Part shown: positions 8,502 to 15,994 of the stretch, one piece after another
Layout of the letters: each line of letters opens with the position of its first letter
Position numbering within the stretch: the stretch's first letter is position 1
Source of the DNA: Tethybacter castelli
Lineage (GTDB): Bacteria > Pseudomonadota > Gammaproteobacteria > Tethybacterales > Tethybacteraceae
Direction of reading: 5' to 3'
Length of the DNA stretch: 29,296 nucleotides
Assembly (NCBI GenBank): GCA_036679665.1
Contig: JAZHEJ010000066.1
Location: 1 to 29,296 of the forward strand
Program-made: the position numbers and the translations under genes
The notes under the pieces: model-generated
Told to the model about the DNA's origin: nothing
Databases searched by the model: none
What the model saw: only the letters and a program-made list of their open reading frames with translations

Positions 8502-9503
8502 ATGCGGCACAAAATCATCATCGACACCGATGCGGGTATTGATGACGCGATGGCGATATCGTTCGCGTTTGCCCACCCGCATATCGAGGTCATCGGTATC
8601 ACTTCCATTTTTGGCAATGTGCCGCTAAAGACGGCGACCACCAATGCTTTGCGTTTGTGCGCATTTAATGGCAAGAAGGTGCCGGTGTGCGAAGGAGAAA
8701 GCGACGTTGTGGGCAAAGAGATGATGCCGTGTCCGGAATGGATCCATGGCGCCAACGGCTTTGGTGACATCAGCGTACCGGAATCAGACTTGGCGCTTGA
8801 CCAAAGGTCGGCGGTCGATTTCATCGCCGCCCAGCTTAGCGCCATGCCGGGCGAAATATCTTTGGTGCCTATCGGTCCGTTAACCAATATCGCCAGATTA
8901 GTTGAGCGGTATCCCGCGGCGGTCGAGCAGGCCAAACAAGTGGTACTGATGGGCGGCGCGGCACATGTGACCGGTAATGTGACGCCGCTTGCTGAATTTA
9001 ATATTGCCGGCGATCCGGAGGCCGCAGATTTGGTATGCGCCGCGGTTTGGCCGGTTACGATGATCGGCCTCGATGTAACCGGCAATACTGTGCTTACCGC
9101 GGACATTTTCACCACAATATCCGCCGCGAATCCGAAGCTGGAATTTCTCGGCGATGCCGCCAAGCAATATATCGACTTTTATACCAAGCAGGTGGGCTTG
9201 GCCGGTTGTTGCATGCACGATGTGTGCGCGGTCGCATGTGTGATCGAACCTGATATTTTTGATCTGGTTGAGGCACGCATTCGCGTTGAGTGCGAGGGTT
9301 TTAGCCGCGGCTACACCGCGGTTATGCCCGACCGGATGGAGTCTTCATTGCGCGACTGGGTGACCAAGCCGCAGTGGGACAAACAGCATTTTCCGCACGA
9401 ACTTGCGATTTGGCTGGATCGGCCGCGCCAGCGCTATGCCGCTAGCTTGGACAAGCAACGCATGACCGAGCTGTTCGTTGAAACTTTGTGCGCGGCCGAT
9501 TGA
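8502..9503 (+). CDS. Inosine/uridine-type nucleoside hydrolase
   Basis: This 333-residue enzyme of the IunH/RihA-C family hydrolyses nucleosides to ribose and base. The N-terminal Ca2+-binding signature DTDAGIDDA (D8, D10, D14, D15) is intact, as are GITSIFGN, the VLMGGAAHVTGN segment and EFNIAGDPEAA; a late aspartate is provided by HDVCAVA. ATG 8502 is preferred to the upstream in-frame ATG 8466, because the signature normally begins within a few residues of the start and the upstream extension overlaps tkt. It follows tkt by 16 bp. The base preference cannot be predicted. Released ribose would feed the pentose-phosphate route through transketolase. Confidence 0.93.
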   Translation: MRHKIIIDTDAGIDDAMAISFAFAHPHIEVIGITSIFGNVPLKTATTNALRLCAFNGKKVPVCEGESDVVGKEMMPCPEWIHGANGFGDISVPESDLALDQRSAVDFIAAQLSAMPGEISLVPIGPLTNIARLVERYPAAVEQAKQVVLMGGAAHVTGNVTPLAEFNIAGDPEAADLVCAAVWPVTMIGLDVTGNTVLTADIFTTISAANPKLEFLGDAAKQYIDFYTKQVGLAGCCMHDVCAVACVIEPDIFDLVEARIRVECEGFSRGYTAVMPDRMESSLRDWVTKPQWDKQHFPHELAIWLDRPRQRYAASLDKQRMTELFVETLCAAD

Positions 9504-9577
9504 TAACCCTAGCTTAGCGACTCCAAGACGCGACAAGATCGCGCACAAAATTAGGAACACTTTTTTCGCCATTTAGC

Positions 9578-9591
9578 CTTGTAAAAACAAG
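9578..9591. promoter_or_regulatory. Small inverted repeat CTTGT-AAAA-ACAAG upstream of umuD
   Basis: A perfect 5-bp inverted repeat around AAAA, 27 bp upstream of the umuD operator. It has no T-run, so it is not a terminator. It may be a second protein-binding site or chance. Confidence 0.3.
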
Positions 9592-9616
9592 TTCGCCATA
9601 AATTCCTTACCTGTAT

Positions 9617-9636
9617 TAGAATAGTGAACACTATTC
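9617..9636 (+). promoter_or_regulatory. umuDC promoter -10 overlapped by an 18-bp palindromic operator
   Basis: TAGAAT at 9617-9622 is a five-of-six match to a -10 box. GAATAGTGAACACTATTC (9619-9636) is a perfect palindrome: 8-bp arms around AA. The overlap places the palindrome where a repressor would block RNA polymerase. It does not match the E. coli LexA box (CTGT-N8-ACAG). A LexA variant or UmuD-type self-repression is the natural reading. The predicted leader to ATG 9643 would be only about 14 nt and has no ribosome binding site. Confidence 0.65.
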
Positions 9637-9642
9637 AAATAT

Positions 9643-10182
9643 ATGAAAACGACAAAGACAATGACCAGAGGCGGGGCACGCAAGGGAGCGGGTAGGCCGG
9701 CCGGGCAAGGCCGCTACGGCGAGCCGACCGTACCTCTGCGCGTTCCGGTAAGTTTGCGAGATAAGGTGAGCAAAGCGCTGGTGAAAGGTACTTACCGATT
9801 GCCTTTGTACGGTAATCGTGTGGCCGCCGGATTTCCTTCGCCGGCGGACGATTTTGTCGAGGCGCGACTGGACGCTAACGATCTGGTTATCGACAATCCT
9901 TCCGCGACGTTTTTTTTGCGCGTAACCGGCGATTCGATGTGCGACGCGGGTATTTACGCCGGCGACTACATCGTGGTTGACCGCAGCCGCAAGCCGCGCC
10001 ACGGGTCGATCGTGGTTGCCGCCGTTGACGGTGAATTTACCGTCAAAAAGCTTGGTGGTCGCAAGAGCAGGCCGGTGCTCAAAGCGGCCAATCCGAACTA
10101 TCCTGACATTGTCCTTGACGGCGAGCAACAGTTACGGATATTCGGCGTCGTCTGCGGCTTGGTGCGCCGGATAGAAGATTGA
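9643..10182 (+). CDS. umuD: UmuD-like self-cleaving S24 peptidase, Pol V subunit, with N-terminal DNA-binding-like extension
   Basis: This 179-residue protein has the UmuD/LexA S24 fold. The predicted self-cleavage bond is A62-G63 in RVAAGFPSP. The catalytic serine is S98 (GDSM) and the general base is K135 (GEFTVKKL). RecA-ssDNA-triggered cleavage would turn it into active UmuD' for translesion synthesis. Residues 8-47 form an extension absent from E. coli UmuD: a basic RGGARKGAGRP motif followed by PTVPLRVPVSLRDKVSKAL, which looks like a ribbon-helix-helix element. This could let the protein bind DNA, possibly its own operator (inference). ATG 9661 is an alternative start that keeps the basic motif. 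It sits 7 bp before umuC. Confidence 0.9.
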   Translation: MKTTKTMTRGGARKGAGRPAGQGRYGEPTVPLRVPVSLRDKVSKALVKGTYRLPLYGNRVAAGFPSPADDFVEARLDANDLVIDNPSATFFLRVTGDSMCDAGIYAGDYIVVDRSRKPRHGSIVVAAVDGEFTVKKLGGRKSRPVLKAANPNYPDIVLDGEQQLRIFGVVCGLVRRIED

Positions 10183-10189
10183 CGCTGTC

Positions 10190-11410
10190 ATGTACTGTCT
10201 GATGGACTGCAATAATTTCTACGCCAACTGCGAACGCTTGTTCAGGCCGGATCTACGCCGCCGGCCGGTTGCGGTGCTGTCTAATAACGACGGCTGCGTG
10301 ATCGCGATGAGCAATGAGGTCAAAAAGCTTGGCGTGCGTTTAGGCACCCCGCACTTTCAGTGTCGCAAGATGCTCCAAAATGCCGGGGCGGCGATATTTT
10401 CCGCCAATTTTCCGCTGTATGGCGATATTTCTGCGCGGGTGATGGATTGCTTGCGCCGTCAGGTCATGCAGGTGGAGGTGTATTCAATCGACGAAGCTTT
10501 TTTCGCTGTCGATCAGAAAGATCTTGACCATTCTTTGCGCGAACTGAGCAAGCTGATCAGCCGCTGGACGGGAATTCCGGTCAGTATCGGAGCCGCTCCC
10601 ACCAAGACGCTAGCCAAGCTCGCCAACCGTACCGCCAAACATACGGGACAAGGCACGGTTGTGTTGACGGATGTCGCCGCTATCCGTAAAGCGCTTGCCA
10701 ATTGCGAGATCGACGACATATGGGGTATCGGTTATAAAATCGCCAAGCGGTTGCGTAACCGCCGGATTGATACCGCGTTGGATTTTTATCGCCTGGATCC
10801 GGATTGGGTTAAACGGCATATGGGTGTAGCCGGTTTGCGAACTTGGCAAGAACTCAAAGGCAAACCCTGCCTGGTTTTTCAAAAGCGTCAGGCCCCGGGT
10901 TCAATATGCCACTCGCGCACTTTCGCACGGCGTATAACCGATCAAGTTCAATTGTTGAACGCAATTAGGATGTTCGCGGCTTGCACCGCGGAACGGTTGC
11001 GTCAAGAGCGACTGCTGGCTCGCCGGGTGCGTGTGACGCTGGGCCTGGCGCGTCGCGGCAGTGTTAAATACCGCAACCTGAGCGCATGGGGGAAACTGGC
11101 GACGGTAACCTGCGACAGCTGGAAGATAATGGATTTGGCTGAAAAATTGGTGCGGGAGTTGGGCCGACCTGACCGGCCTTACGCCAGAGCCGGGGTAACT
11201 TTGCTGGATTTTACCGATGTGAACCAGCAGGAGCTGGAGTTGCCGGAATTACGCGCTGATCGCAGCGCGCTGCTAGAGCAGATCGATCGTCTTAATCGGC
11301 GTTACGGTAAAAACACCGTGTTGCTAGGCAACCATGATTATCGGCCCAAACAAGATCACCTGTCACCGCGGTACACCACGTGTCAGGACGATATTTGCCC
11401 GGTTAATTAG
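10190..11410 (+). CDS. umuC: UmuC, Y-family translesion DNA polymerase V catalytic subunit
   Basis: This 406-residue Y-family polymerase copies past DNA lesions as part of UmuD'2C. Catalytic acidic residues are visible as D6 in LMDCNNFY and D101-E102 in YSIDEAF. Other landmarks are VLSNNDGCVIAMS, the GAAPTKTLAKLAN segment and the DIWGIGYKIAKRL helix-hairpin-helix region. The C-terminal UmuC-specific domain is present. The length is close to that of E. coli UmuC, so the gene looks intact. It is cotranscribed with umuD. The next gene, accC, runs toward it and ends only 2 bp away, leaving no room for a dedicated terminator. Confidence 0.96.
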   Translation: MYCLMDCNNFYANCERLFRPDLRRRPVAVLSNNDGCVIAMSNEVKKLGVRLGTPHFQCRKMLQNAGAAIFSANFPLYGDISARVMDCLRRQVMQVEVYSIDEAFFAVDQKDLDHSLRELSKLISRWTGIPVSIGAAPTKTLAKLANRTAKHTGQGTVVLTDVAAIRKALANCEIDDIWGIGYKIAKRLRNRRIDTALDFYRLDPDWVKRHMGVAGLRTWQELKGKPCLVFQKRQAPGSICHSRTFARRITDQVQLLNAIRMFAACTAERLRQERLLARRVRVTLGLARRGSVKYRNLSAWGKLATVTCDSWKIMDLAEKLVRELGRPDRPYARAGVTLLDFTDVNQQELELPELRADRSALLEQIDRLNRRYGKNTVLLGNHDYRPKQDHLSPRYTTCQDDICPVN

Positions 11411-11412
11411 TC

Positions 11413-12846
11413 CTACAAACCGGAGTTGACGACGATGGCCGCGGCCAGCGCCATGGCGATGTCTTCGGCCGGCGGCTTGGCTTCGTAGCCGGCAAGCTCA
11501 GGATGGTCGGCGACAAATCCAGTGTCAAAATCGGCGGCGATCAGTTTTTCGTGCTTTAGGATCTCGCGGTAATAGGGCACGGTGGTCTTGATACCGGCAA
11601 TGGAGATATCGGACAAAGAACGCAGGGCGCGCTTGCGCGCCTGTTGCCAGGTAAGGGCCCATACCGTGAGCTTGGCGCACAGCGAGTCGTAATAAGGGGG
11701 AATCACGTAGCCGGTATAGATTGACGAGTCAAGTCTGACGCCCGGCCCGCCGGGAGAGTAAAAACGGGTGACTTTGCCAAAGCTCGGCATAAAGTCGTGC
11801 TTGGGGTCTTCTGCGTTGATGCGTAATTCAATTGAGCTGCCGCGAAAACTGATGTCATCCTGGCTGAAACTTAGCGGCAAATCGGCGGCGACCCGGATTT
11901 GTTCTTGCACCAGATCGATGCCGGTGATGGATTCGGTTACCGGGTGTTCCACCTGCAGGCGGGTATTCATTTCCATGAAATAGAAGTTGCGCTTGTCGTC
12001 AAGCAAAAACTCGACCGTACCGGCGTTCACGTAATTCACCGCTTGGGCGGCTTTGACCGCGTAGTCGCAAACTTTGCGACGTTCCTGATCGGTCAGTTGG
12101 GGCGACGGGGCGATCTCAATCAGCTTTTGGTTGCGGCGCTGGATTGAGCAATCGCGCTCAAACAGATGACAGACATTGCCGTGCTGGTCGGCGATTATCT
12201 GGACTTCGATATGTTTGGGTCGGATGATGCATTTTTCCATGAAGACCGATGCGGAACCGAACGCCTTGGTGGTTTCTGACACCACCCGCTCAAAATTTTT
12301 GCTAATCTCGTCCGCGTTATCGCACCGACGGATACCGCGCCCGCCCCCGCCGTTGGTGGCTTTGAGCATGACCGGATAGCCGATTTTTTCCGCGATTTTC
12401 AAAGCCTCTTGGGCGGTTTCCACATTGCCGTCGGAGCCGGGCACCACCGGCACTTTTGCCGCTTGCATGGTTTTGCGCGCTTCGACTTTGTTGCCCATAC
12501 GCTCAATCGTTTCAGCTTGCGGCCCGACAAAGCGTACGCCGCGCCGCGCGCAGCGTAGCGAGAACGCGGGGTTTTCCGACATGAAACCGTACCCCGGGTG
12601 AATGGCGTCGCAACCTAGCGACAAGGCCAGGTTGGCGATCTTGTTCGGATTAAGGTAAACCTCGAGCGGGTCGCCGCGCAACAAATAAGCCTCGTCGGCT
12701 TTTTTCACATGCAGAGCATTTTTGTCCGCGTCCGAATAGATCGCGACTGAGGTAATGCCCAATTCCTGACAAGAACGCACCACCCGCACCGCGATTTCGC
12801 CGCGGTTGGCGATCATCAACTTGCGAATGGTGGGAATTTCGCTCAC
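11413..12846 (-). CDS. Biotin carboxylase; probable pyruvate carboxylase subunit A
   Basis: This 477-residue ATP-grasp enzyme carboxylates biotin with ATP and bicarbonate. Visible are KLMIANRGEIAVRV at the N-terminus, the glycine-rich ATP loop GGGGRGIRR, the HIEVQIIAD segment, and the catalytic MEMNTRLQVEHPVTE. A short C-terminal extension rich in alanine is seen in PycA-type subunits. No biotinyl domain is present; that is carried by the protein at 15995-17869, with which it probably forms a two-subunit pyruvate carboxylase. The AccC subunit of acetyl-CoA carboxylase is the alternative, but accB is not adjacent. The start is GTG 12846, which overlaps the acs stop in GTGA, so the two genes are translationally coupled. 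Confidence 0.9.
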   Translation of the reverse strand: MSEIPTIRKLMIANRGEIAVRVVRSCQELGITSVAIYSDADKNALHVKKADEAYLLRGDPLEVYLNPNKIANLALSLGCDAIHPGYGFMSENPAFSLRCARRGVRFVGPQAETIERMGNKVEARKTMQAAKVPVVPGSDGNVETAQEALKIAEKIGYPVMLKATNGGGGRGIRRCDNADEISKNFERVVSETTKAFGSASVFMEKCIIRPKHIEVQIIADQHGNVCHLFERDCSIQRRNQKLIEIAPSPQLTDQERRKVCDYAVKAAQAVNYVNAGTVEFLLDDKRNFYFMEMNTRLQVEHPVTESITGIDLVQEQIRVAADLPLSFSQDDISFRGSSIELRINAEDPKHDFMPSFGKVTRFYSPGGPGVRLDSSIYTGYVIPPYYDSLCAKLTVWALTWQQARKRALRSLSDISIAGIKTTVPYYREILKHEKLIAADFDTGFVADHPELAGYEAKPPAEDIAMALAAAIVVNSGL

Positions 12847-14599
12847 TGTGGTTTGCTTTGCAATTGATCTAAGATGGCGGGGTTTTCCAAAGTGGAGACA
12901 TCCTGCGTGATTTTCTCGCCGCGGGCCAGAGTGCGCAGGAGCCTGCGCATAATTTTGCCGGAACGGGTTTTGGGTAGATTGTCGCCGTAGCGAATATCGG
13001 CCGGCCGCGCAAATTTGCCGATTTCGGTCGCGACATGCGCGCTGAATTTCGCGGTTATTTTTTTCGTTTCTTCCGCGTCGGTCGGGCGATCACCTTGCAG
13101 CACCACGAACGCGACCACCGCTTCGCCGGTTATCTGGTCAGGGCGAGCCACCACCGCGGCTTCGGCGATATCCGGGTGAGAGACCAGCGCCGATTCGATT
13201 TCCATCGTGCCCAAGCGGTGGCCGGACACGTTGAGCACATCGTCGATTCTGCCCATGATCCAAAAATATCCGTCCGCGTCGCGCCGGGCCGAATCGCCGG
13301 CGATATAGTATTTGCCGTCGGCGATATTTTGCGGGAAATAAGTGTCGCGGTAGCGTTGCTCGTCGCCCCANNNNNNNNNNNNNNNNNNNNNNNNNAGCGC
13401 CATGCTTCCGGGTTGATCGGTTCGCCGACCGTGCCGAGCAGGCGCAGCGATTCCAGGTTGTACTCGCTTGGCAAATCGTAGCCAAGTTTGCTCAAGGTGC
13501 GGATAGCCGTGGGCGCGGTATAAAACAAAGACACCTTGTGCCGTTCGATCATTTGCCAAAACCGACCCGGATCGGGGAAGGTGGGCGTGCCTTCAAAGAT
13601 GACCTGGGTCAGAGCGTTGGCGAGCGGGCCGTAGCAAATGAAAGTGTGTCCGGTTACCCACCCGACATCGGCGGTGCACCAATAAATATCGTTGGCGCGA
13701 GCGTCAAACGCCCATTTGGTGGCAAGCTTGCTCATGAGCAAATAACCGGCGCTAGAGTGCTGGATTCCTTTGGGCTTGCCGGTGGAACCCGAGGTGTACA
13801 AGATGAATAAGGTATCTTCCGCCCCCATCGGTTCCGGCGCACAAGTATCGGCTTGGCCTTCTTCGAGTTCATGCCACCAGACGTCAAGCTCGGCGTTGAT
13901 CGCGACCGGTTGGTCGGTGCGACGATGCACGATCACTTTTGTCACCGGATTGCTTCCCAAGCCCAGCGCCTCGTCCACGGTGGCCTTGAGGGGAATGATT
14001 TTGCCGCCGCGACAAGAAACGTTGGCGGTTATGACCACTTTGGCGTCGGCGTCGACGATCCTATCGTACAAGCTGCGCGCCGAAAAGCCGCCGAACACCA
14101 CCGAGTGGATCGCCCCGATGCGCGCGCACGCTTGCATCGCGATCACCGCTTCGGGAATCATCGGCATATAGATCACCACCCGGTCGCCTTTGGTGACGCC
14201 GGCCGCTTTGAGGGCATTGGCGAATTTGCATACCCTCGCATACAGCTGAGCGAAGGTGACGGTTTCGACGCTGCCGTCGTCGTATTCGGCGATCAGTGCC
14301 GTTTTGGCGCCGTGCCGGTCAAGATTTGCGTCGAGGCAGTTGGCCGACACGTTGAGGGTACCGTCGCTAAACCAGCGGTAAAACGGCGCGTCGCGGTCGT
14401 CAAGCGCAGTGGTAAACGGAGTTATCCAGTGCAGATGCTCGCGAGCCAATCCGGCCCAATAACCGGGATTGTCTTGGTTGGCCGCAGCGCGCAATTCATC
14501 GTATTTTGCTTTGGTTACGACACTGTTGGCCGCAAAGTCTTGCGGTACCGGGTAAGTGGGTTGATCTTGGAGCAATGTTTCGATGTTGGCGTTGTTCAT
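12843..14599 (-). CDS. acs: Acetyl-CoA synthetase, interrupted by an assembly gap
   Basis: This AMP-forming ligase makes acetyl-CoA from acetate. The N-terminal part (14599 down to 13396, about 401 residues) contains the P-loop-like LYTSGSTGKPKG and the block TADVGWVTGHTF, ending in GEPINPEAWR. The C-terminal part (13370 down to 12843, 175 residues) resumes at WGDEQRY and carries the hinge region GRIDDVLNVSGHRLGT and the acetylation-site motif LPKTRSGKIMRR with the catalytic lysine. The two parts are in different frames across 25 N. Family comparison says about 80 residues are missing, including the TWWQTETGG motif. This is a sequencing gap, not a mutation. GAGGA 7 bp before ATG 14599 supports the start. 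Confidence 0.92.
13371..13395. other. 25-N assembly gap inside acs
   Basis: A run of exactly 25 N. The flanking acs fragments lie in different frames, and the protein family needs roughly 240-250 bp here, so the N count is a placeholder rather than a measured gap size. Confidence 0.95.
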
Positions 14600-14666
14600 A
14601 GTTCAATCCTCGCTAGAGTCGGATATCGTTTCGGGTACCGATTTAATTGTATATGTGTCGTCATGA

Positions 14667-15872
14667 TCAGGTAACCGGCACGGTGACGCGTGTCGCGGCG
14701 CGAATGTGCCACAGCCACCATAGTCCAAGCGCCAGTGCGCCGACGTAACAAAAGATCATGTAAAGCAACATTGTCGCGGCATCGCCGTCGGCCAAATTGG
14801 CGATCAAACCTCCGCCAAACGCGCCCCCGCCGAAGGATAAAGCGCCGACGATACTGACCGCCAATCCGGCAATTCTGCCATGCGGGTCGATGGCCAGCGC
14901 GGTACCGTTTGACACGTTGATCATCATGCACATTGCCATTGTCGCTGCGTAAATACCGAATATATAAGCGTTGAGCAAGGAATAGTTGGCCAGCGCAAGA
15001 CATAGTATCGCCGCGCTCATCGCCACAATCAGCGCCAAGATTGTGGTCAATACGGTACCGAATTTCAAGATTAGTCTCCGGTTGAACATTTGACCGCAAA
15101 TCACCGCGAAACCCAGCAAGGCGTGCAGGGCCGGCACCAGCCAGCCGCTAGTCGCGAATGATTTGGAGTATACATACTGGCCGCTGATCACATAGCTGAA
15201 CATCGCCATGCTGCTAAACGCGAGCAGCGCGCAAAATAGCATTGACTGCGGATGACTTAACACCTGCACGCACGAGCGCATCAAAACCGCCGGCTTGATT
15301 GCGTCATACTTAGGTGTGGTCAAGGTTTCGCGAAAACCAAATCGCATCAAGATGAAAATGATTAGCGCGTAGCATAACAGCGCGGTAAACGTCCACTGCC
15401 AGCCGGCGGTGGCCGCGATTAGGTAACCTAGCAACGGACTGGCCAGCGGCGCGATAGCCATAACCGCGGTGGAACCCGACAACGCGCGGGCCAGCTCTAC
15501 TCCGGTATACAAATCGCGCAAGATAGCCCGGGCGGCGATTTGTCCGGCCGCCGCCGCCAGACCCTGCAGCACGCGTCCGGTCAAAAGCGGGGTGAAATCT
15601 GTCGCGGTCGCGCACAGCAAAGATCCCGCCACATACAAGCCCAGCGCCAAATGCGTTACGGCCATGCGTCCGAAACGATCAGCAAGCGGTCCGAATATGA
15701 GCTGGCCGCCACCGACCGCAATCATCAGCGCGGTCATCACCGTCTGACTTTCGGCGGGTATAAGTTGCAGATCGGCGGCGATCAAACCGATAATTGGCAA
15801 AATTGTGTCGATGGATATCGCCGTCAGGGCAAGCAACATCCCAACATATATGATCACGAAAGTCCGATTCAT
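14667..15872 (-). CDS. MFS exporter, Bcr/CflA-type drug resistance family
   Basis: This 401-residue inner-membrane protein has about 12 hydrophobic segments. The first helix is followed by DTILPIIGLIAADL, and the A-loop motif GPLADRFGRMAV between helices 2 and 3 is characteristic of MFS proton antiporters. The motif ARAILRDLYTG is typical of the Bcr/CflA subfamily, which exports bicyclomycin, chloramphenicol or other small molecules. The true substrate cannot be told from sequence. It lies 67 bp upstream of acs on the same strand and may be cotranscribed with acs and accC. It is divergent from pycB with 122 bp between them. Confidence 0.85.
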   Translation of the reverse strand: MNRTFVIIYVGMLLALTAISIDTILPIIGLIAADLQLIPAESQTVMTALMIAVGGGQLIFGPLADRFGRMAVTHLALGLYVAGSLLCATATDFTPLLTGRVLQGLAAAAGQIAARAILRDLYTGVELARALSGSTAVMAIAPLASPLLGYLIAATAGWQWTFTALLCYALIIFILMRFGFRETLTTPKYDAIKPAVLMRSCVQVLSHPQSMLFCALLAFSSMAMFSYVISGQYVYSKSFATSGWLVPALHALLGFAVICGQMFNRRLILKFGTVLTTILALIVAMSAAILCLALANYSLLNAYIFGIYAATMAMCMMINVSNGTALAIDPHGRIAGLAVSIVGALSFGGGAFGGGLIANLADGDAATMLLYMIFCYVGALALGLWWLWHIRAATRVTVPVT

Positions 15873-15994
15873 GGAAACAACATATTACACCCTCCAACAA
15901 ATCTCATAAAGTGGTTTTGGTTACCCTGACGATTTGATCGGGCGCAAGACATTTCGCATGACGCGGAAGCATCGGGCGTTAAAATAAATCGGTT

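Noticed and set aside
12843..14599. Frameshifted acs pseudogene
   Set aside because: The frame change coincides with the N gap, and both parts are well conserved, so an assembly gap explains it.
13853..14674. 273-residue plus-strand frame opposite acs, and the 240-residue minus-strand frame opposite the nucleoside hydrolase (8441-9163)
   Set aside because: Both are shadows of strong coding genes; the peptides are low-information and lack family motifs.
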